Under the pieces are notes generated by a model. The model had not been told where the DNA came from, made no database searches, and was given only the letters and a program-made list of their open reading frames with translations. From NCBI GenBank assembly GCA_030066085.1, contig JASJCI010000032.1, positions 86,664-150,663 on the forward strand: DNA of 64,000 bases. Direction: 5' to 3'. The first letter of the stretch is position 1, and every line of letters begins with the position of its first letter. This stretch comes from Gammaproteobacteria bacterium. GTDB taxonomy: Bacteria; Pseudomonadota; Gammaproteobacteria; GCA-001735895. The position numbers and the translations under genes are program-made. Positions 16,687-25,202 of the stretch are shown here, in pieces.

Positions 16687-18656
16687 GCCGCGGCTTCCCG
16701 GCTGGCCGACCTGACGGGGTGCACGTGTGCGTTCCAGATCTTGATGTCGGCCGCGAGCACGCCGGTGCGGCCGTCCTCGAAGGTAACCTCGGTTTCGACG
16801 TGGCAGCGGTTGAGGTCGGAGTAGAGTGCATCCACCAGCACCTGGTAGCGTTCGCCGACCGTGCCGCGTCGTACCTTGCGCGTGCGCGTCAGTTCGCCGT
16901 CGTCGGCGTCGAGCTCCTTGTGCAGGATCAGGAAGCGATGCACCTGCGAATTACCGAGGTGGCTGTCGTGCGACAGGTCCTCGTTGACCTGGTCGACGCA
17001 GTCCTTGATCAGGTGATACACGTCGTCCTGGCTGGCGAGATCGATATAGCCGGTGTAGGCGAGGCCGCGGCGCTCGGCCCAGTTGCCGACCGCCTCGAGA
17101 TCGATATTGATCATCGCCGTGCTGTTGTCTTTCTGGTTGCCGAACACCACGGCTTCCTTGACGAAGGAAAAGAACTTGAGCTTGTTCTCGATGTACTTCG
17201 GCGCGAACAGGGTGCCGTCGTTGAGCTTGCCGACATCCTTGGCGCGATCGATGATCTTGAGGTGGCCGTTGTCGTCGTCGAAGAAACCGGCGTCACCGGT
17301 ATGCACCCAGCCGTCGTCGGTCTTGGTGCTCGCGGTCGAGTCCGGGTTCTTGTAATACTCCTGGAACACGCCCGGGCTGCGGTACATGATTTCGCCGTTG
17401 TCGTCGATACGCACCTCGACGTCGATCGCCGGCGTGCCGACCGTATCCGCGTAGACCTCGCCGTCGGGCTGCACGCAGACGAATACCATGCACTCGGTCT
17501 GGCCGTAGAGCTGCTTGATGTTGATACCGAGCGAGCGATAGAAATCGAACAGCTCGGGGCCGATGGCCTCGCCAGCGGTGTAAGCGAGGCGCGTGCGGCG
17601 CAGGCCGAGGACGTCTTTGAGCGGTTCGTAGACGAGCATATTACCGAGCGCATACTTGAGACGGTCGAACAAACCCACCGCTTCGCCGTTCAGTATATGG
17701 ACGCCGACCTTGCGCGCGTGCGCCATGAAGTAATGAAACATGCGCTGCTTGATTTTGGCCGCGTCTTCCATGCGGATCATCACTTGCGTCAGCATGTTTT
17801 CGTAAACCCGCGGCGGCGCGAAGTAATAGGTCGGTCCGATTTCGCGCAGGTCGTGGGCCACGGTGCTGCCGTCTTCAGGGCAGCTCACGCAAAAGCCGGC
17901 GACGTAGGACTGCGCGTAGGAAAACAGGTTGTCGCCGACCCAGGCCATCGGCAGGTAGGCGAGTACTTCCTCGCGATCGGTCAGCTGTTCGCGCAGGATG
18001 CCGTTGCGCGCGGTGACGATGACATTGTCGTTGGACAGCACCACGCCCTTGGGATTACCGGTAGTGCCCGAGGTGTAAAGCATGATGCCGGTGTCGCTGC
18101 CCTTGCCGGCGGCGACTTCACGCTCGTAAAAGTCCGGATTTTCGCGGTCGAAGGCAAGGCCTGCCTCCTGCAGCTTTTCGAACTCGTGCAGGAACTCCTG
18201 CTCGTAGTAGCGCAGGCCGCGGTCGTCGTCGTAGATGACATGCTCGACCTTCGGGCAGCGGTCACGCACCTCGAGCATCTTGTCGACCTGCTCCTGGTCT
18301 TCCACCAGCGCGATCTTGACGTCCGCATTGTCGAGCACGTAGGCCATCTCGTCGGCGACCGAGTCCTGGTAAAGCGGAACCGGCACCGCGCCGAGCGCCT
18401 GCGCCGCGGTCATGCCCCAGTAGAGCCGCGGGCGATTGTCGCCGATGATCGCGAGCTTGTCGCCGCGGCCGAGCCCGAGGCTGGCGAGTCCGCAGGCCAG
18501 CGCGCGGATTTCGGCGGCGGCCTCGGCCCAGGTCCAGGACTGCCAGATGCCGAGATCCTTCTCGCGCATCGCGTCCCGGTTTGGACGAAGCCTGACGTGG
18601 TGTTGCAACAGCTTCGGGAAGGTATCCAGGCTGTCGCCGCTTTCCTCTGATTTCAT
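16683..18656 (-). CDS. AMP-dependent synthetase/long-chain acyl-CoA ligase-like protein
   Basis: A 657-residue adenylate-forming enzyme. The phosphate loop 'MLYTSGTTGNPKGV' is near residue 204, 'YGQTECM' near 396, and 'DGWVHTGDAGFFDDDNG' with 'IIDRAKDV' mark the hinge. The start 'MKSEESGDSLDTFPKLLQHH' was preferred over a TTG five codons upstream. It resembles the FadD15-like long-chain ligases found upstream of Liv transporters. It is the first gene of the minus-strand operon, under a good sigma70-type promoter at 18822-18850. Its stop overlaps the livG start, which strongly links import to CoA activation. The substrate could be a fatty, aromatic or other hydrophobic acid. Confidence 0.88.
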   Translation of the reverse strand: MKSEESGDSLDTFPKLLQHHVRLRPNRDAMREKDLGIWQSWTWAEAAAEIRALACGLASLGLGRGDKLAIIGDNRPRLYWGMTAAQALGAVPVPLYQDSVADEMAYVLDNADVKIALVEDQEQVDKMLEVRDRCPKVEHVIYDDDRGLRYYEQEFLHEFEKLQEAGLAFDRENPDFYEREVAAGKGSDTGIMLYTSGTTGNPKGVVLSNDNVIVTARNGILREQLTDREEVLAYLPMAWVGDNLFSYAQSYVAGFCVSCPEDGSTVAHDLREIGPTYYFAPPRVYENMLTQVMIRMEDAAKIKQRMFHYFMAHARKVGVHILNGEAVGLFDRLKYALGNMLVYEPLKDVLGLRRTRLAYTAGEAIGPELFDFYRSLGINIKQLYGQTECMVFVCVQPDGEVYADTVGTPAIDVEVRIDDNGEIMYRSPGVFQEYYKNPDSTASTKTDDGWVHTGDAGFFDDDNGHLKIIDRAKDVGKLNDGTLFAPKYIENKLKFFSFVKEAVVFGNQKDNSTAMINIDLEAVGNWAERRGLAYTGYIDLASQDDVYHLIKDCVDQVNEDLSHDSHLGNSQVHRFLILHKELDADDGELTRTRKVRRGTVGERYQVLVDALYSDLNRCHVETEVTFEDGRTGVLAADIKIWNAHVHPVRSASREAAA

Positions 18657-18821
18657 AGTTATTATCAACAATTACATCTTGTTGCCTGCCAACAAAGACC
18701 AATGCAGCGGCGAATTGGTTCGCTTGTCGACAATTCGACGCGACGATTACGTCTTTACTGACGTTCGGTCGGCGCCGGGAACCTGCCGCGCGGCCGTGCT
18801 GCGGCCCGGGCGGGTCCGCGT

Positions 18822-18850
18822 ATTAGAGCGTTAAATGCCTGAACTGACAA
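18822..18850 (-). promoter_or_regulatory. Sigma70-type promoter for the ligase/Liv operon
   Basis: On the minus strand TTGTCA (18850-18845), a 17-bp spacer and TCTAAT (18827-18822) match the sigma70 consensus at five of six positions in each box. The predicted transcript would have a leader of about 160 nt before the ATG at 18656. The rest of the gap 18657-18953 shows no gene. Confidence 0.55.
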
Positions 18851-18953
18851 ATTTATTTATGATTACTGCTCTATAGCGGCACTATCACGGCATTCGAACC
18901 GGTGCCTGCCAGCGCGGTATTGCAGGGCAACGCCGCCCCGTGGCGACGCGTCT

Positions 18954-19808
18954 TCAGGCGTCGTAGACGTAGAAACCGCGGCCCGTCTTGCGCCCGAGAT
19001 AGCCGGCGTCTACCAGCTGTTGCCAGATCGGGCAGGGGCGGTACTTGGAGTCGCCGAAACCCTCGTGCAGCACCTTGATGACCGCGTAACAGGTATCGAG
19101 GCCGATCAGGTCCGCGAGCGCGAGGGGGCCCATCGGATGGGCCATGCCGAGTTTCATGATCTCGTCGATACCCTCGGCGCTGGCGAGGCCCTCGTAATAG
19201 ACGTAGGCCGCCTCGTTGATCATCGGGATCAGGATCCGGTTGGCGACGAATCCCGGGCTGTCCTTCGCTTCGATCGGCACCTTGCCGATGAACTCGGACA
19301 GTTCGTGCACTACCCGGCAGGTTTCGTCGGTGGTCTGCAGCGCGCGAATCACTTCGACCAGCGCCATCATCGGTACCGGGTTCATGAAGTGCATGCCGAT
19401 TACGCAGTCGGCGCGTTCGGTCACGCCGGCAATTTTAGTCAACGAGATCGACGAGGTATTGCTGGCGAGTATGGCCCCGGGCTTGCAGACGGCATCGAGC
19501 TGACGGAAAAGGTCCAGCTTGAGCGCTTCGTTTTCGGTCGCGGCCTCGATCACGATATCGACGTCGGCCAGGTCCGCCAGCGCAGTCGTGGTAGCAATGT
19601 TCGCCAGTGTCGCCTGCTTGTCGGCTGCGGCGATCTTTTCCTTCTTGACCAGGCGGTCGAGACTGCCGGCCACGGTCGTGATACCGCGCTCGAGCTGTGC
19701 CTCGCCGATGTCCTGCATGACGACCTGCAGTCCGGCGGCCGCGCAGACCTGCGCGATGCCGTTACCCATGGTGCCGGCGCCGACGACGCCTACGGTTTTG
19801 ATATTCAT
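18954..19808 (-). CDS. hbd: 3-hydroxybutyryl-CoA dehydrogenase (3-hydroxyacyl-CoA dehydrogenase family)
   Basis: A 284-residue protein, the normal length for stand-alone enzymes of this family. The ATG at 19808 is preceded by AGGAG and starts 'MNIKTVGVVGAGTMGNGIAQ', the NAD-binding GxGxxG motif. 'VIGMHFMNPVPMMALVEVI' contains the catalytic His, and 'DSPGFVANRILIPMINEA' marks the C-terminal domain. It would oxidise 3-hydroxybutyryl-CoA or related short-chain hydroxyacyl-CoAs. It stands alone, transcribed away from the HExxH protein gene. Confidence 0.9.
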   Translation of the reverse strand: MNIKTVGVVGAGTMGNGIAQVCAAAGLQVVMQDIGEAQLERGITTVAGSLDRLVKKEKIAAADKQATLANIATTTALADLADVDIVIEAATENEALKLDLFRQLDAVCKPGAILASNTSSISLTKIAGVTERADCVIGMHFMNPVPMMALVEVIRALQTTDETCRVVHELSEFIGKVPIEAKDSPGFVANRILIPMINEAAYVYYEGLASAEGIDEIMKLGMAHPMGPLALADLIGLDTCYAVIKVLHEGFGDSKYRPCPIWQQLVDAGYLGRKTGRGFYVYDA

Positions 19809-20014
19809 GTTGCTCCTGCCTGAATTGGTGCCGAATCCGCGAGGGTCGGTAGAAAAGAGGGCGATTCTAGCGCAAAAACCCTGCCGTTCGCTCGCTTTGC
19901 AAGATCCATGATGCCCTCCGCGTGCGTAGGGTAGGGTACAGTCCCCGGGTGACAGCGCTTGAATCGACTGCCGGGGAGTGTTTTCATCGTCTTTACCGAA
20001 ATCGCAAACCACGC

Positions 20015-20596
20015 ATGTCCGACAGCGCCAGACACTCGATACATCGAATCGCCGAACTGTGCCGCGAATACCTGGCGAGCGTCGTCGATGTCGAGTACTA
20101 CGAATTTGCGCCCTGTTACCTCTGGTACGATCGGCCGCTATACGATTGTTTCGGCGAGCCGATCCGCCAGCTGCGCGGCGATACCATATACCTGCACGAG
20201 CAATCGTCGACGCCGGCGCGCGACCTGTTCCACGAGCTGGGACACGTCGTCGGTCGCAAGTGTAACCAGGTCGGGCATTCGGAGAACGGGTATCGCGGTG
20301 ACTGGGAGCAGCAAAACGCGCGCCTGATCGGCCTGGTCAGCGAGCGTCGCCACTGGAGTGGTTACCTCAACCTGTTGCCGCTGAACCACGGGGATTTCAA
20401 GACCAACGCCGCCAGCGAAGTCTGGGCCGAGCTGTTCATGCTGTGGCACCTGCACCCTGAATCGGCCGAGGCGCGCCTGCTGGATAACGCGATGGCCAGG
20501 CTCGCGCAGACCCCGGTATGCGCCGCTATCGCCGGCCTGGCGCGCGAACTGCACCTGCCGTTCGCCGACGACCGCAAGGGCCGGGAAGCGGGCTAG
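20015..20596 (+). CDS. Putative zinc metallopeptidase with HExxH motif, unknown role
   Basis: A 193-residue protein from the ATG 'MSDSARHSIHRIAELCREYL'. 'RDLFHELGHVVG' contains HExxH (His73, Glu74, His77). About 60 residues later 'NAASEVWAELFMLWHLHPE' offers Glu135 or Glu139 as the third zinc ligand, an arrangement like that of ATLF (anthrax lethal factor-like) gluzincin domains. There is no signal peptide or membrane segment, so it should be cytoplasmic unless exported by another route. No similar gene or obvious partner is nearby. The family assignment rests on motif layout only, and neither substrate nor activity is known. Confidence 0.65.
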   Translation: MSDSARHSIHRIAELCREYLASVVDVEYYEFAPCYLWYDRPLYDCFGEPIRQLRGDTIYLHEQSSTPARDLFHELGHVVGRKCNQVGHSENGYRGDWEQQNARLIGLVSERRHWSGYLNLLPLNHGDFKTNAASEVWAELFMLWHLHPESAEARLLDNAMARLAQTPVCAAIAGLARELHLPFADDRKGREAG

Positions 20597-20667
20597 TCTC
20601 GATCCCGTTATTCGGGCGCCAGTTGTGCGCTGGTCACCCCGCGGAAGCGGCCGTAATTCTGAAATCC

Positions 20668-20745
20668 TGTCATCCCGCGACTTGATCGCGGGATCCAACT
20701 GAGGTGCAAGGCTTCTGGACCCCGCGATCAAGTCGCGGGGTGACA
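20668..20745. repeat. Paired-palindrome (REP/MITE-like) element, CTTGA-loop family
   Basis: A 78-bp element with TGTCA/TGACA ends. The hairpins are ATCCCGCGA-cttga-TCGCGGGAT and ACCCCGCGA-tcaag-TCGCGGGGT, in mirror orientation. This is the cleanest copy of the family in the window. Confidence 0.85.
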
Positions 20746-20830
20746 GATGCTGGTTTTTTCTGCCGTTTCGAATGGTCCGAGGGTCGCGGGATCGACTAAG
20801 GCCTGCAATCGGTTCTGGATCCCCGTTTCT

Positions 20831-20859
20831 GGATCCCGCGGTCAAGCCGCGGGATGACA
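20831..20859. repeat. Half copy of the CTTGA-loop palindromic element
   Basis: GATCCCGCGG-tcaag-CCGCGGGAT followed by GACA reproduces the right-hand hairpin of the family. A weaker left partner may lie around 20784. Confidence 0.65.
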
Positions 20860-20904
20860 AATGGCTGGATTTATGGCGGTTGCCACAAATCCAGCCATTT
20901 GTCA
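20855..20904. repeat. Perfect 18-bp inverted repeat spanning the icmF stop codon
   Basis: The arms TGACAAATGGCTGGATTT (20855-20872) and its exact reverse complement (20887-20904) flank a 14-bp loop. The icmF stop codon (20902-20904) is inside the right arm. There is no T-run, so it may be an RNA 3'-end stabiliser or a mobile-element footprint rather than a classical terminator. Confidence 0.8.
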
Positions 20905-23900
20905 CATATTTCTGCGGTACTGGCCGCCGACTTCGAACAGCGCGTTGGTGATTTCGCCGAGCGAGCAGTGACGCACCGCGTGCACCAGCTCGGCGAAGAT
21001 GTTGCCGTTTTCGATCGCGGCCGCGCGCACGCGCTCGAGTGCCGCCTCGCGCGTGTCGGCGTGGGTCGCGTGGAACTCGCGCAGGCGGCTGATCTGGCTC
21101 TGTTTTTCTTCCCCGGTAGAGCGCGCGAGCTCGATCTCGTACTCCTCGTCACCGTCCGGGTTGCGAAAGGTATTGACGCCGATGATCGGCAGCGAGCCGT
21201 CGTGCTTGCGATGTTCGTAGAGCATCGATTCGTCCTGGATCTTGCCGCGCTGGTAACCGGTCTCCATCGCGCCGAGCACGCCGCCGCGTTCCGAGATGCG
21301 CTCGAATTCCTGCAGCACGGCTTCCTCGACCAGGTCGGTGAGCTGCTCGACGATGAACGAACCCTGGTTCGGGTTCTGGTTCTTCGCCAGCCCCCACTCG
21401 TTGTTGATGATCAGCTGGATCGCGAGTGCACGGCGTACCGAGTCGCCGGTCGGCGTCGTAATGGCCTCGTCGTAGGCATTGGTGTGCAGGCTGTTGCAGT
21501 TGTCATAGACCGCGATCAGCGCCTGCAGCGTGGTGCGAATGTCGTTGAACGACATTTCCTGCGCGTGCAGCGAGCGGCCCGAGGTCTGGATATGGTACTT
21601 GAGCTTCTGGCTGCGCCCGTTGGCGCCATAACGATCGCGCATCGCGGTTGCCCAGATACGGCGCGCGACGCGTCCCATCACCGTGTACTCGGGATCCATG
21701 CCGTTGGAAAAGAAAAACGACAGGTTGGGCGCGAAGTCGTCGATGTGCATGCCGCGCGCGAGATAAGCCTCGACGAAGGTGAAGCCGTTGGCCAGCGTGA
21801 ACGCGAGCTGCGAGATCGGGTTGGCGCCGGCCTCGGCGATGTGGTAGCCGGAGATCGACACCGAGTAAAAATTGCGGATGCGATGATCGATGAAATACTG
21901 CTGGATGTCGCCCATCATCTTGAGCGCGAACTCGGTGGAAAAAATACAGGTGTTCTGGCCCTGGTCCTCCTTGAGGATATCGGCCTGCACCGTGCCGCGA
22001 ATGTTTTCCAGCGCCCAGGCCGAAATCCGCTCGACGTCCTCGCCGCCGGGTTCGCTGCCGTTATCGGCGCGGTACCTGTCGAGCTGCTGCTCGATCGCGG
22101 TATTCAGGTACATCGCGAGGATGATCGGCGCCGGGCCGTTGATCGTCATCGACACCGACGTCGACGGGTTGCACAGGTCGAAACCGTCGTACAGCGCTTT
22201 CATGTCCGCCAGCGTGGCGATCGATACCCCCGAGTTGCCGACCTTGCCGTAGATGTCCGGCCGCTCGTCGGGATCGCAGCCGTAGAGCGTGACCGAGTCG
22301 AACGCGGTCGACAGGCGCTTGGCATCGGAATGCTCGGATAATTGCCTGAAACGCCGGTTGGTGCGAAACGCGTCGCCTTCGCCGGCAAACATGCGCGTCG
22401 GATCCTCACCCTCGCGCTTGAACGCGAACACGCCGGCGGTGAACGGAAACTTGCCGGGCAGGTTTTCCTTCAGCAGCCAGCGGAGGAGTTCGCCATGATC
22501 TTCGTAGGCCGGCAGCGCAACCTTGGGAATACTGTTACCCGACAGGGTCTCATAGCGCAGCTCGGTGCGTACTTCGCGAGCGCGAATCTGCTCGACGTAT
22601 TCGTCGCCAGCGTAGCGCTCGCGCACCGCGGGCCACTGTTCGAGAAGTTGCCGTGCCCCGGTATCGAGGCGGTTCTCGCGCTCGGCGATCAGCGCCTCCA
22701 GTTCGTCGGCGCTGGCAAGACCGCTTTCGTCCTGCAGCATGCGATGCGCGGCGGAAAGTTGCTGGTGCTCGCGCGCGATCCGGGCCTGTATCTCGGCATG
22801 GCGGTGATAATCGCGCACCGTGCTGGCAATTTCGGCGAGGTAACGCACCCGGTCGGGCGGCACGATAACCGTCGCACCGGTAGACTTGCGCGTGTCGACC
22901 CGCGGCAGGCGCGGATCTTCGACTGGCAGTCCCTTAGCCTGCAGCTGTTGCAGGATTGCCTGGTACAGCGCGGTCGTGCCGTCGTCGTTGAAGCGCGACG
23001 CGATGCTGCCGAACACCGGCATATCCTCGGGTTTCCGGGCAAAGGCCTCGCGGTTGCGCTGCACCTGCTTGCAGACGTCGCGGTAGGCATCCTCGGCGCC
23101 CTTGCGGTCGAACTTGTTGATCGCGACGATATCGGCGAAGTCGAGCATGTCGATTTTCTCGAGCTGGCTCTGCGCGCCGAACTCGGGCGTCATCACGTAC
23201 AGCGACACGTCCGCCAGCGGCACGATCGCGGCATCACCCTGGCCGATGCCGGGAGTTTCGACGATCACCAGGTCGAAGTCGCACAGCTTGCAGGCGGCAA
23301 CCGCGTCGCCGATCACCGGCGGGACTTCGCCGACCGCGTCGCGCGTCGCGATCGAGCGCATGTAGATGTTGGGATGGCCGATCGCGTTCATGCGGATGCG
23401 GTCGCCGAGCAGCGAGCCGCCGGTCTTGCGCCGGGTCGGGTCGACCGCGACGATCGCGATCTTGAGCGCGTCGGCGTGGTCGAGGCGGAAGCGGCGGATG
23501 ATTTCATCGGTCAGCGACGACTTGCCCGAACCGCCGGTGCCGGTAATGCCGAGCACGGGCACCTTGCATGCGCTGGCAGCCGCGCGAATGTCGTCGACCA
23601 GGGCCTGCGGCAGGGTCTGGTTTTCCAGTGCCGTGATCAGGCTCGCCAGGGCCAGCGTGTCGTGCGCGCGCAGCGGTTCGAGCGAAGTCGGCGCGCGTGC
23701 ACCGGGATCGAAGTCGGAGCGCGCGAGCATGTCGTCGATCAGGCCCTGCAGGCCCATGGCCTGGCCGTCCTGTGGCGAGTAGATGCGGGTAACGCCGTAT
23801 TCCTCGAGCTCGCGGATCTCGGCCGGTACGATCACGCCGCCGCCGCCGGCGAACACGCGAATATCGGCCCGCTCTCGTTGCTTCAGCATGTCGACCATGT

Positions 23901-24168
23901 ATTTCAGGTACTCGACGTGGCCGCCCTGGTAGGATGACAGCGCGATCGCGTGGGCGTCTTCCTGTATCGCGGCATCGACGATCTCGGCCACCGAACGGTT
24001 GTGGCCGAGATGAATGACCTCGGCGCCCGAGCCCTGCAGGATCCGGCGCATGATGTTGATCGCCGCGTCGTGACCGTCGAACAGGCTGGCGGCGGTGACG
24101 AAACGGAGCTTGCCGCGTGCCTTGGCGGCGGCGGGAAGGTCGATAACCTGGTCCGGGGCGGAACTCAT
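20902..24168 (-). CDS. icmF: Fused isobutyryl-CoA mutase IcmF
   Basis: A 1088-residue B12 enzyme, the usual IcmF size. In order: an N-terminal cobalamin-binding domain ('[17 protein letters not shown]', His33 the probable axial ligand); a MeaB-like G3E GTPase domain with P-loop 'GTGGSGKSS' (210-218); and a mutase barrel with '[20 protein letters not shown]' and '[11 protein letters not shown]'. The fusion and the [15 protein letters not shown] segment distinguish it from methylmalonyl-CoA mutase. It interconverts isobutyryl-CoA and butyryl-CoA; some homologues also act on isovaleryl/pivalyl-CoA. It is divergent from the thioesterase-liuR transcript, with a LiuR-like operator in between, which fits a role in branched-chain acyl-CoA metabolism. 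Confidence 0.93.
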   Translation of the reverse strand: MSSAPDQVIDLPAAAKARGKLRFVTAASLFDGHDAAINIMRRILQGSGAEVIHLGHNRSVAEIVDAAIQEDAHAIALSSYQGGHVEYLKYMVDMLKQRERADIRVFAGGGGVIVPAEIRELEEYGVTRIYSPQDGQAMGLQGLIDDMLARSDFDPGARAPTSLEPLRAHDTLALASLITALENQTLPQALVDDIRAAASACKVPVLGITGTGGSGKSSLTDEIIRRFRLDHADALKIAIVAVDPTRRKTGGSLLGDRIRMNAIGHPNIYMRSIATRDAVGEVPPVIGDAVAACKLCDFDLVIVETPGIGQGDAAIVPLADVSLYVMTPEFGAQSQLEKIDMLDFADIVAINKFDRKGAEDAYRDVCKQVQRNREAFARKPEDMPVFGSIASRFNDDGTTALYQAILQQLQAKGLPVEDPRLPRVDTRKSTGATVIVPPDRVRYLAEIASTVRDYHRHAEIQARIAREHQQLSAAHRMLQDESGLASADELEALIAERENRLDTGARQLLEQWPAVRERYAGDEYVEQIRAREVRTELRYETLSGNSIPKVALPAYEDHGELLRWLLKENLPGKFPFTAGVFAFKREGEDPTRMFAGEGDAFRTNRRFRQLSEHSDAKRLSTAFDSVTLYGCDPDERPDIYGKVGNSGVSIATLADMKALYDGFDLCNPSTSVSMTINGPAPIILAMYLNTAIEQQLDRYRADNGSEPGGEDVERISAWALENIRGTVQADILKEDQGQNTCIFSTEFALKMMGDIQQYFIDHRIRNFYSVSISGYHIAEAGANPISQLAFTLANGFTFVEAYLARGMHIDDFAPNLSFFFSNGMDPEYTVMGRVARRIWATAMRDRYGANGRSQKLKYHIQTSGRSLHAQEMSFNDIRTTLQALIAVYDNCNSLHTNAYDEAITTPTGDSVRRALAIQLIINNEWGLAKNQNPNQGSFIVEQLTDLVEEAVLQEFERISERGGVLGAMETGYQRGKIQDESMLYEHRKHDGSLPIIGVNTFRNPDGDEEYEIELARSTGEEKQSQISRLREFHATHADTREAALERVRAAAIENGNIFAELVHAVRHCSLGEITNALFEVGGQYRRNM

Positions 24169-24203
24169 CTGTCGTTCTCGTTGATTGATCGGGCTGGCGA
24201 AAC

Positions 24204-24232
24204 TTGCGGCTTGCAATTCGAAGCGCTATAAA
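24204..24232 (+). promoter_or_regulatory. Promoter for thioesterase and liuR
   Basis: TTGCGG (24204-24209), a 17-bp spacer and TATAAA (24227-24232) form a sigma70-type promoter on the plus strand. The LiuR-like palindrome begins about 11 bp after the -10 box, close to the expected transcription start. Confidence 0.5.
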
Positions 24233-24242
24233 TTACCTTACG

Positions 24243-24258
24243 TTTACGTTAACGTCAA
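24243..24258. promoter_or_regulatory. LiuR-like (MerR family) operator
   Basis: TTTACGTTAACGTCAA is a near-perfect palindrome of ACGT half-sites and resembles the LiuR motif known from gammaproteobacterial leucine-degradation regulons. On the minus strand it contains a TTGACG hexamer that may be part of the icmF promoter. It lies between icmF and the transcript that encodes the LiuR-like regulator, which suggests autoregulation and shared control. Confidence 0.65.
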
Positions 24259-24307
24259 CTTGTTCAAACACAGGACAGTCAGCCTCCGCAAGCCTCTTAT
24301 CCAGCCG

Positions 24308-24754
24308 ATGTCGAGCCCGTTTACGCCCAGTGATCCCGATTTTGCGCGCCGCGTGCAGCAGAGTTTTGCCGCGCAGGCCATCATGCAGACGATTGGCGCC
24401 CGGCTGGCCGAGGTCGACGTCGGCAGGGTGGTGATCGAATTGCCCTACGCAACGGGCCTGACCCAGCAGGACGGATTCGTGCACGCCGGAGTCTCGGCGA
24501 CGATCATGGACAGTGCCTGCGGCTATGCCGCTTTCACGCTGATGCCGGCCGATGCTCGCGTGCTTACGATCGAATTCAAGACCAACCTGCTGGCGCCGGC
24601 CGCGGGCGATTGTTTTCGCGCCGTGGGGCAGGTGCGCAAGCCTGGACGCAGCGTGACCGTGGCCGAGGCCGACCTGTTTGCGGTGAGCGGGGATGATCAA
24701 AAGCTGGTAGCGACGATGACCGGCACCCTGATGACCGTGTTGCCCAGGGATTGA
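24308..24754 (+). CDS. PaaI-type hotdog thioesterase
   Basis: A 148-residue single-hotdog protein starting 'MSSPFTPSDPDFARRVQQSF'. The family core is 'QQDGFVHAGVSATIMDSACG', with the catalytic Asp or Glu region in 'HAGVSATIMDSACGYAA', followed by 'LTIEFKTNLLAPAAGD'. It would hydrolyse acyl-CoA thioesters to relieve CoA trapping. It is the first gene after the LiuR-like operator and lies ten bases upstream of the regulator gene, so it belongs to the leucine-degradation transcript. Confidence 0.85.
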   Translation: MSSPFTPSDPDFARRVQQSFAAQAIMQTIGARLAEVDVGRVVIELPYATGLTQQDGFVHAGVSATIMDSACGYAAFTLMPADARVLTIEFKTNLLAPAAGDCFRAVGQVRKPGRSVTVAEADLFAVSGDDQKLVATMTGTLMTVLPRD

Positions 24755-24764
24755 ATTGAAAACG

Positions 24765-25187
24765 ATGAGCGAAACCGATTCCCGCAAGCAATCCTATGCC
24801 ATCGGCGAGCTCGCCGAGGAATTCGGCGTGACCTCGCGCGCGCTCAGGCTGTACGAGGAAGAAGGCTTGCTCGATCCGCGTCGCGAGGGCACCCGCCGCA
24901 TCTACTCGGAGCGTGATCGCGTCCGCCTGCGCCTGGTCCTGCGCGGCAAACGCCTGGGCTGGTCGCTGTCCGAGATCCGCGAATCCTTCGACCTTTACGA
25001 TTCCAGTCTCGGCGAAGAAGCGCAGCTCGAACAGATGCTGGCGAAACTCGCCGAGCGCCGCGCGAACCTGCACGAACAGCGCCAGGATATCGATCACGCG
25101 CTCGAAGATCTCGAAACTATCGCCGCCAACTGCCAATCGGCGCTGGCGGAAATCCGTGCCGGCAAGCGCCGGGTGCGCCACGGATAA
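24765..25187 (+). CDS. liuR: MerR-family regulator of leucine/branched-chain acid degradation
   Basis: A 140-residue MerR protein. The winged helix-turn-helix is 'YAIGELAEEFGVTSRALRLY' plus 'EEEGLLDPRREGTRRIYSER' (about residues 9-48), followed by a long dimerisation helix. There is no C-terminal metal-binding Cys cluster. It is followed 15 bases later by isovaleryl-CoA dehydrogenase, the standard order of gammaproteobacterial liu operons. It probably represses or tunes its own operon and icmF through the palindrome at 24243-24258, responding to an acyl-CoA intermediate. The ATG at 24765 fits LiuR proteins better than the TTG three codons earlier. Confidence 0.88.
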   Translation: MSETDSRKQSYAIGELAEEFGVTSRALRLYEEEGLLDPRREGTRRIYSERDRVRLRLVLRGKRLGWSLSEIRESFDLYDSSLGEEAQLEQMLAKLAERRANLHEQRQDIDHALEDLETIAANCQSALAEIRAGKRRVRHG

Positions 25188-25202
25188 GCCCCGGAGCCTG
25201 TC

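Larger units (their letters stand above)
20597..20901. other. Gene-free repeat region between the HExxH gene and icmF
   Basis: The 305-bp gap between the two convergent genes holds two CTTGA-family palindromic elements and part of an 18-bp-arm inverted repeat at the icmF stop. No gene was recognised. Confidence 0.7.

Noticed and set aside
16719..18650. A 643-codon plus-strand frame opposite the acyl-CoA ligase gene
   Set aside because: Shadow of the ligase gene, created by codon bias; no motifs.
18880..18940. Possible tRNA because of a GGTTCGAAT-like T loop on the minus strand
   Set aside because: The flanking bases do not form a five-pair T stem, and no acceptor or anticodon arm could be found.
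20855..20904. Classical intrinsic terminator of icmF
   Set aside because: The hairpin is strong but overlaps the stop codon and lacks a following T-run on the minus strand.
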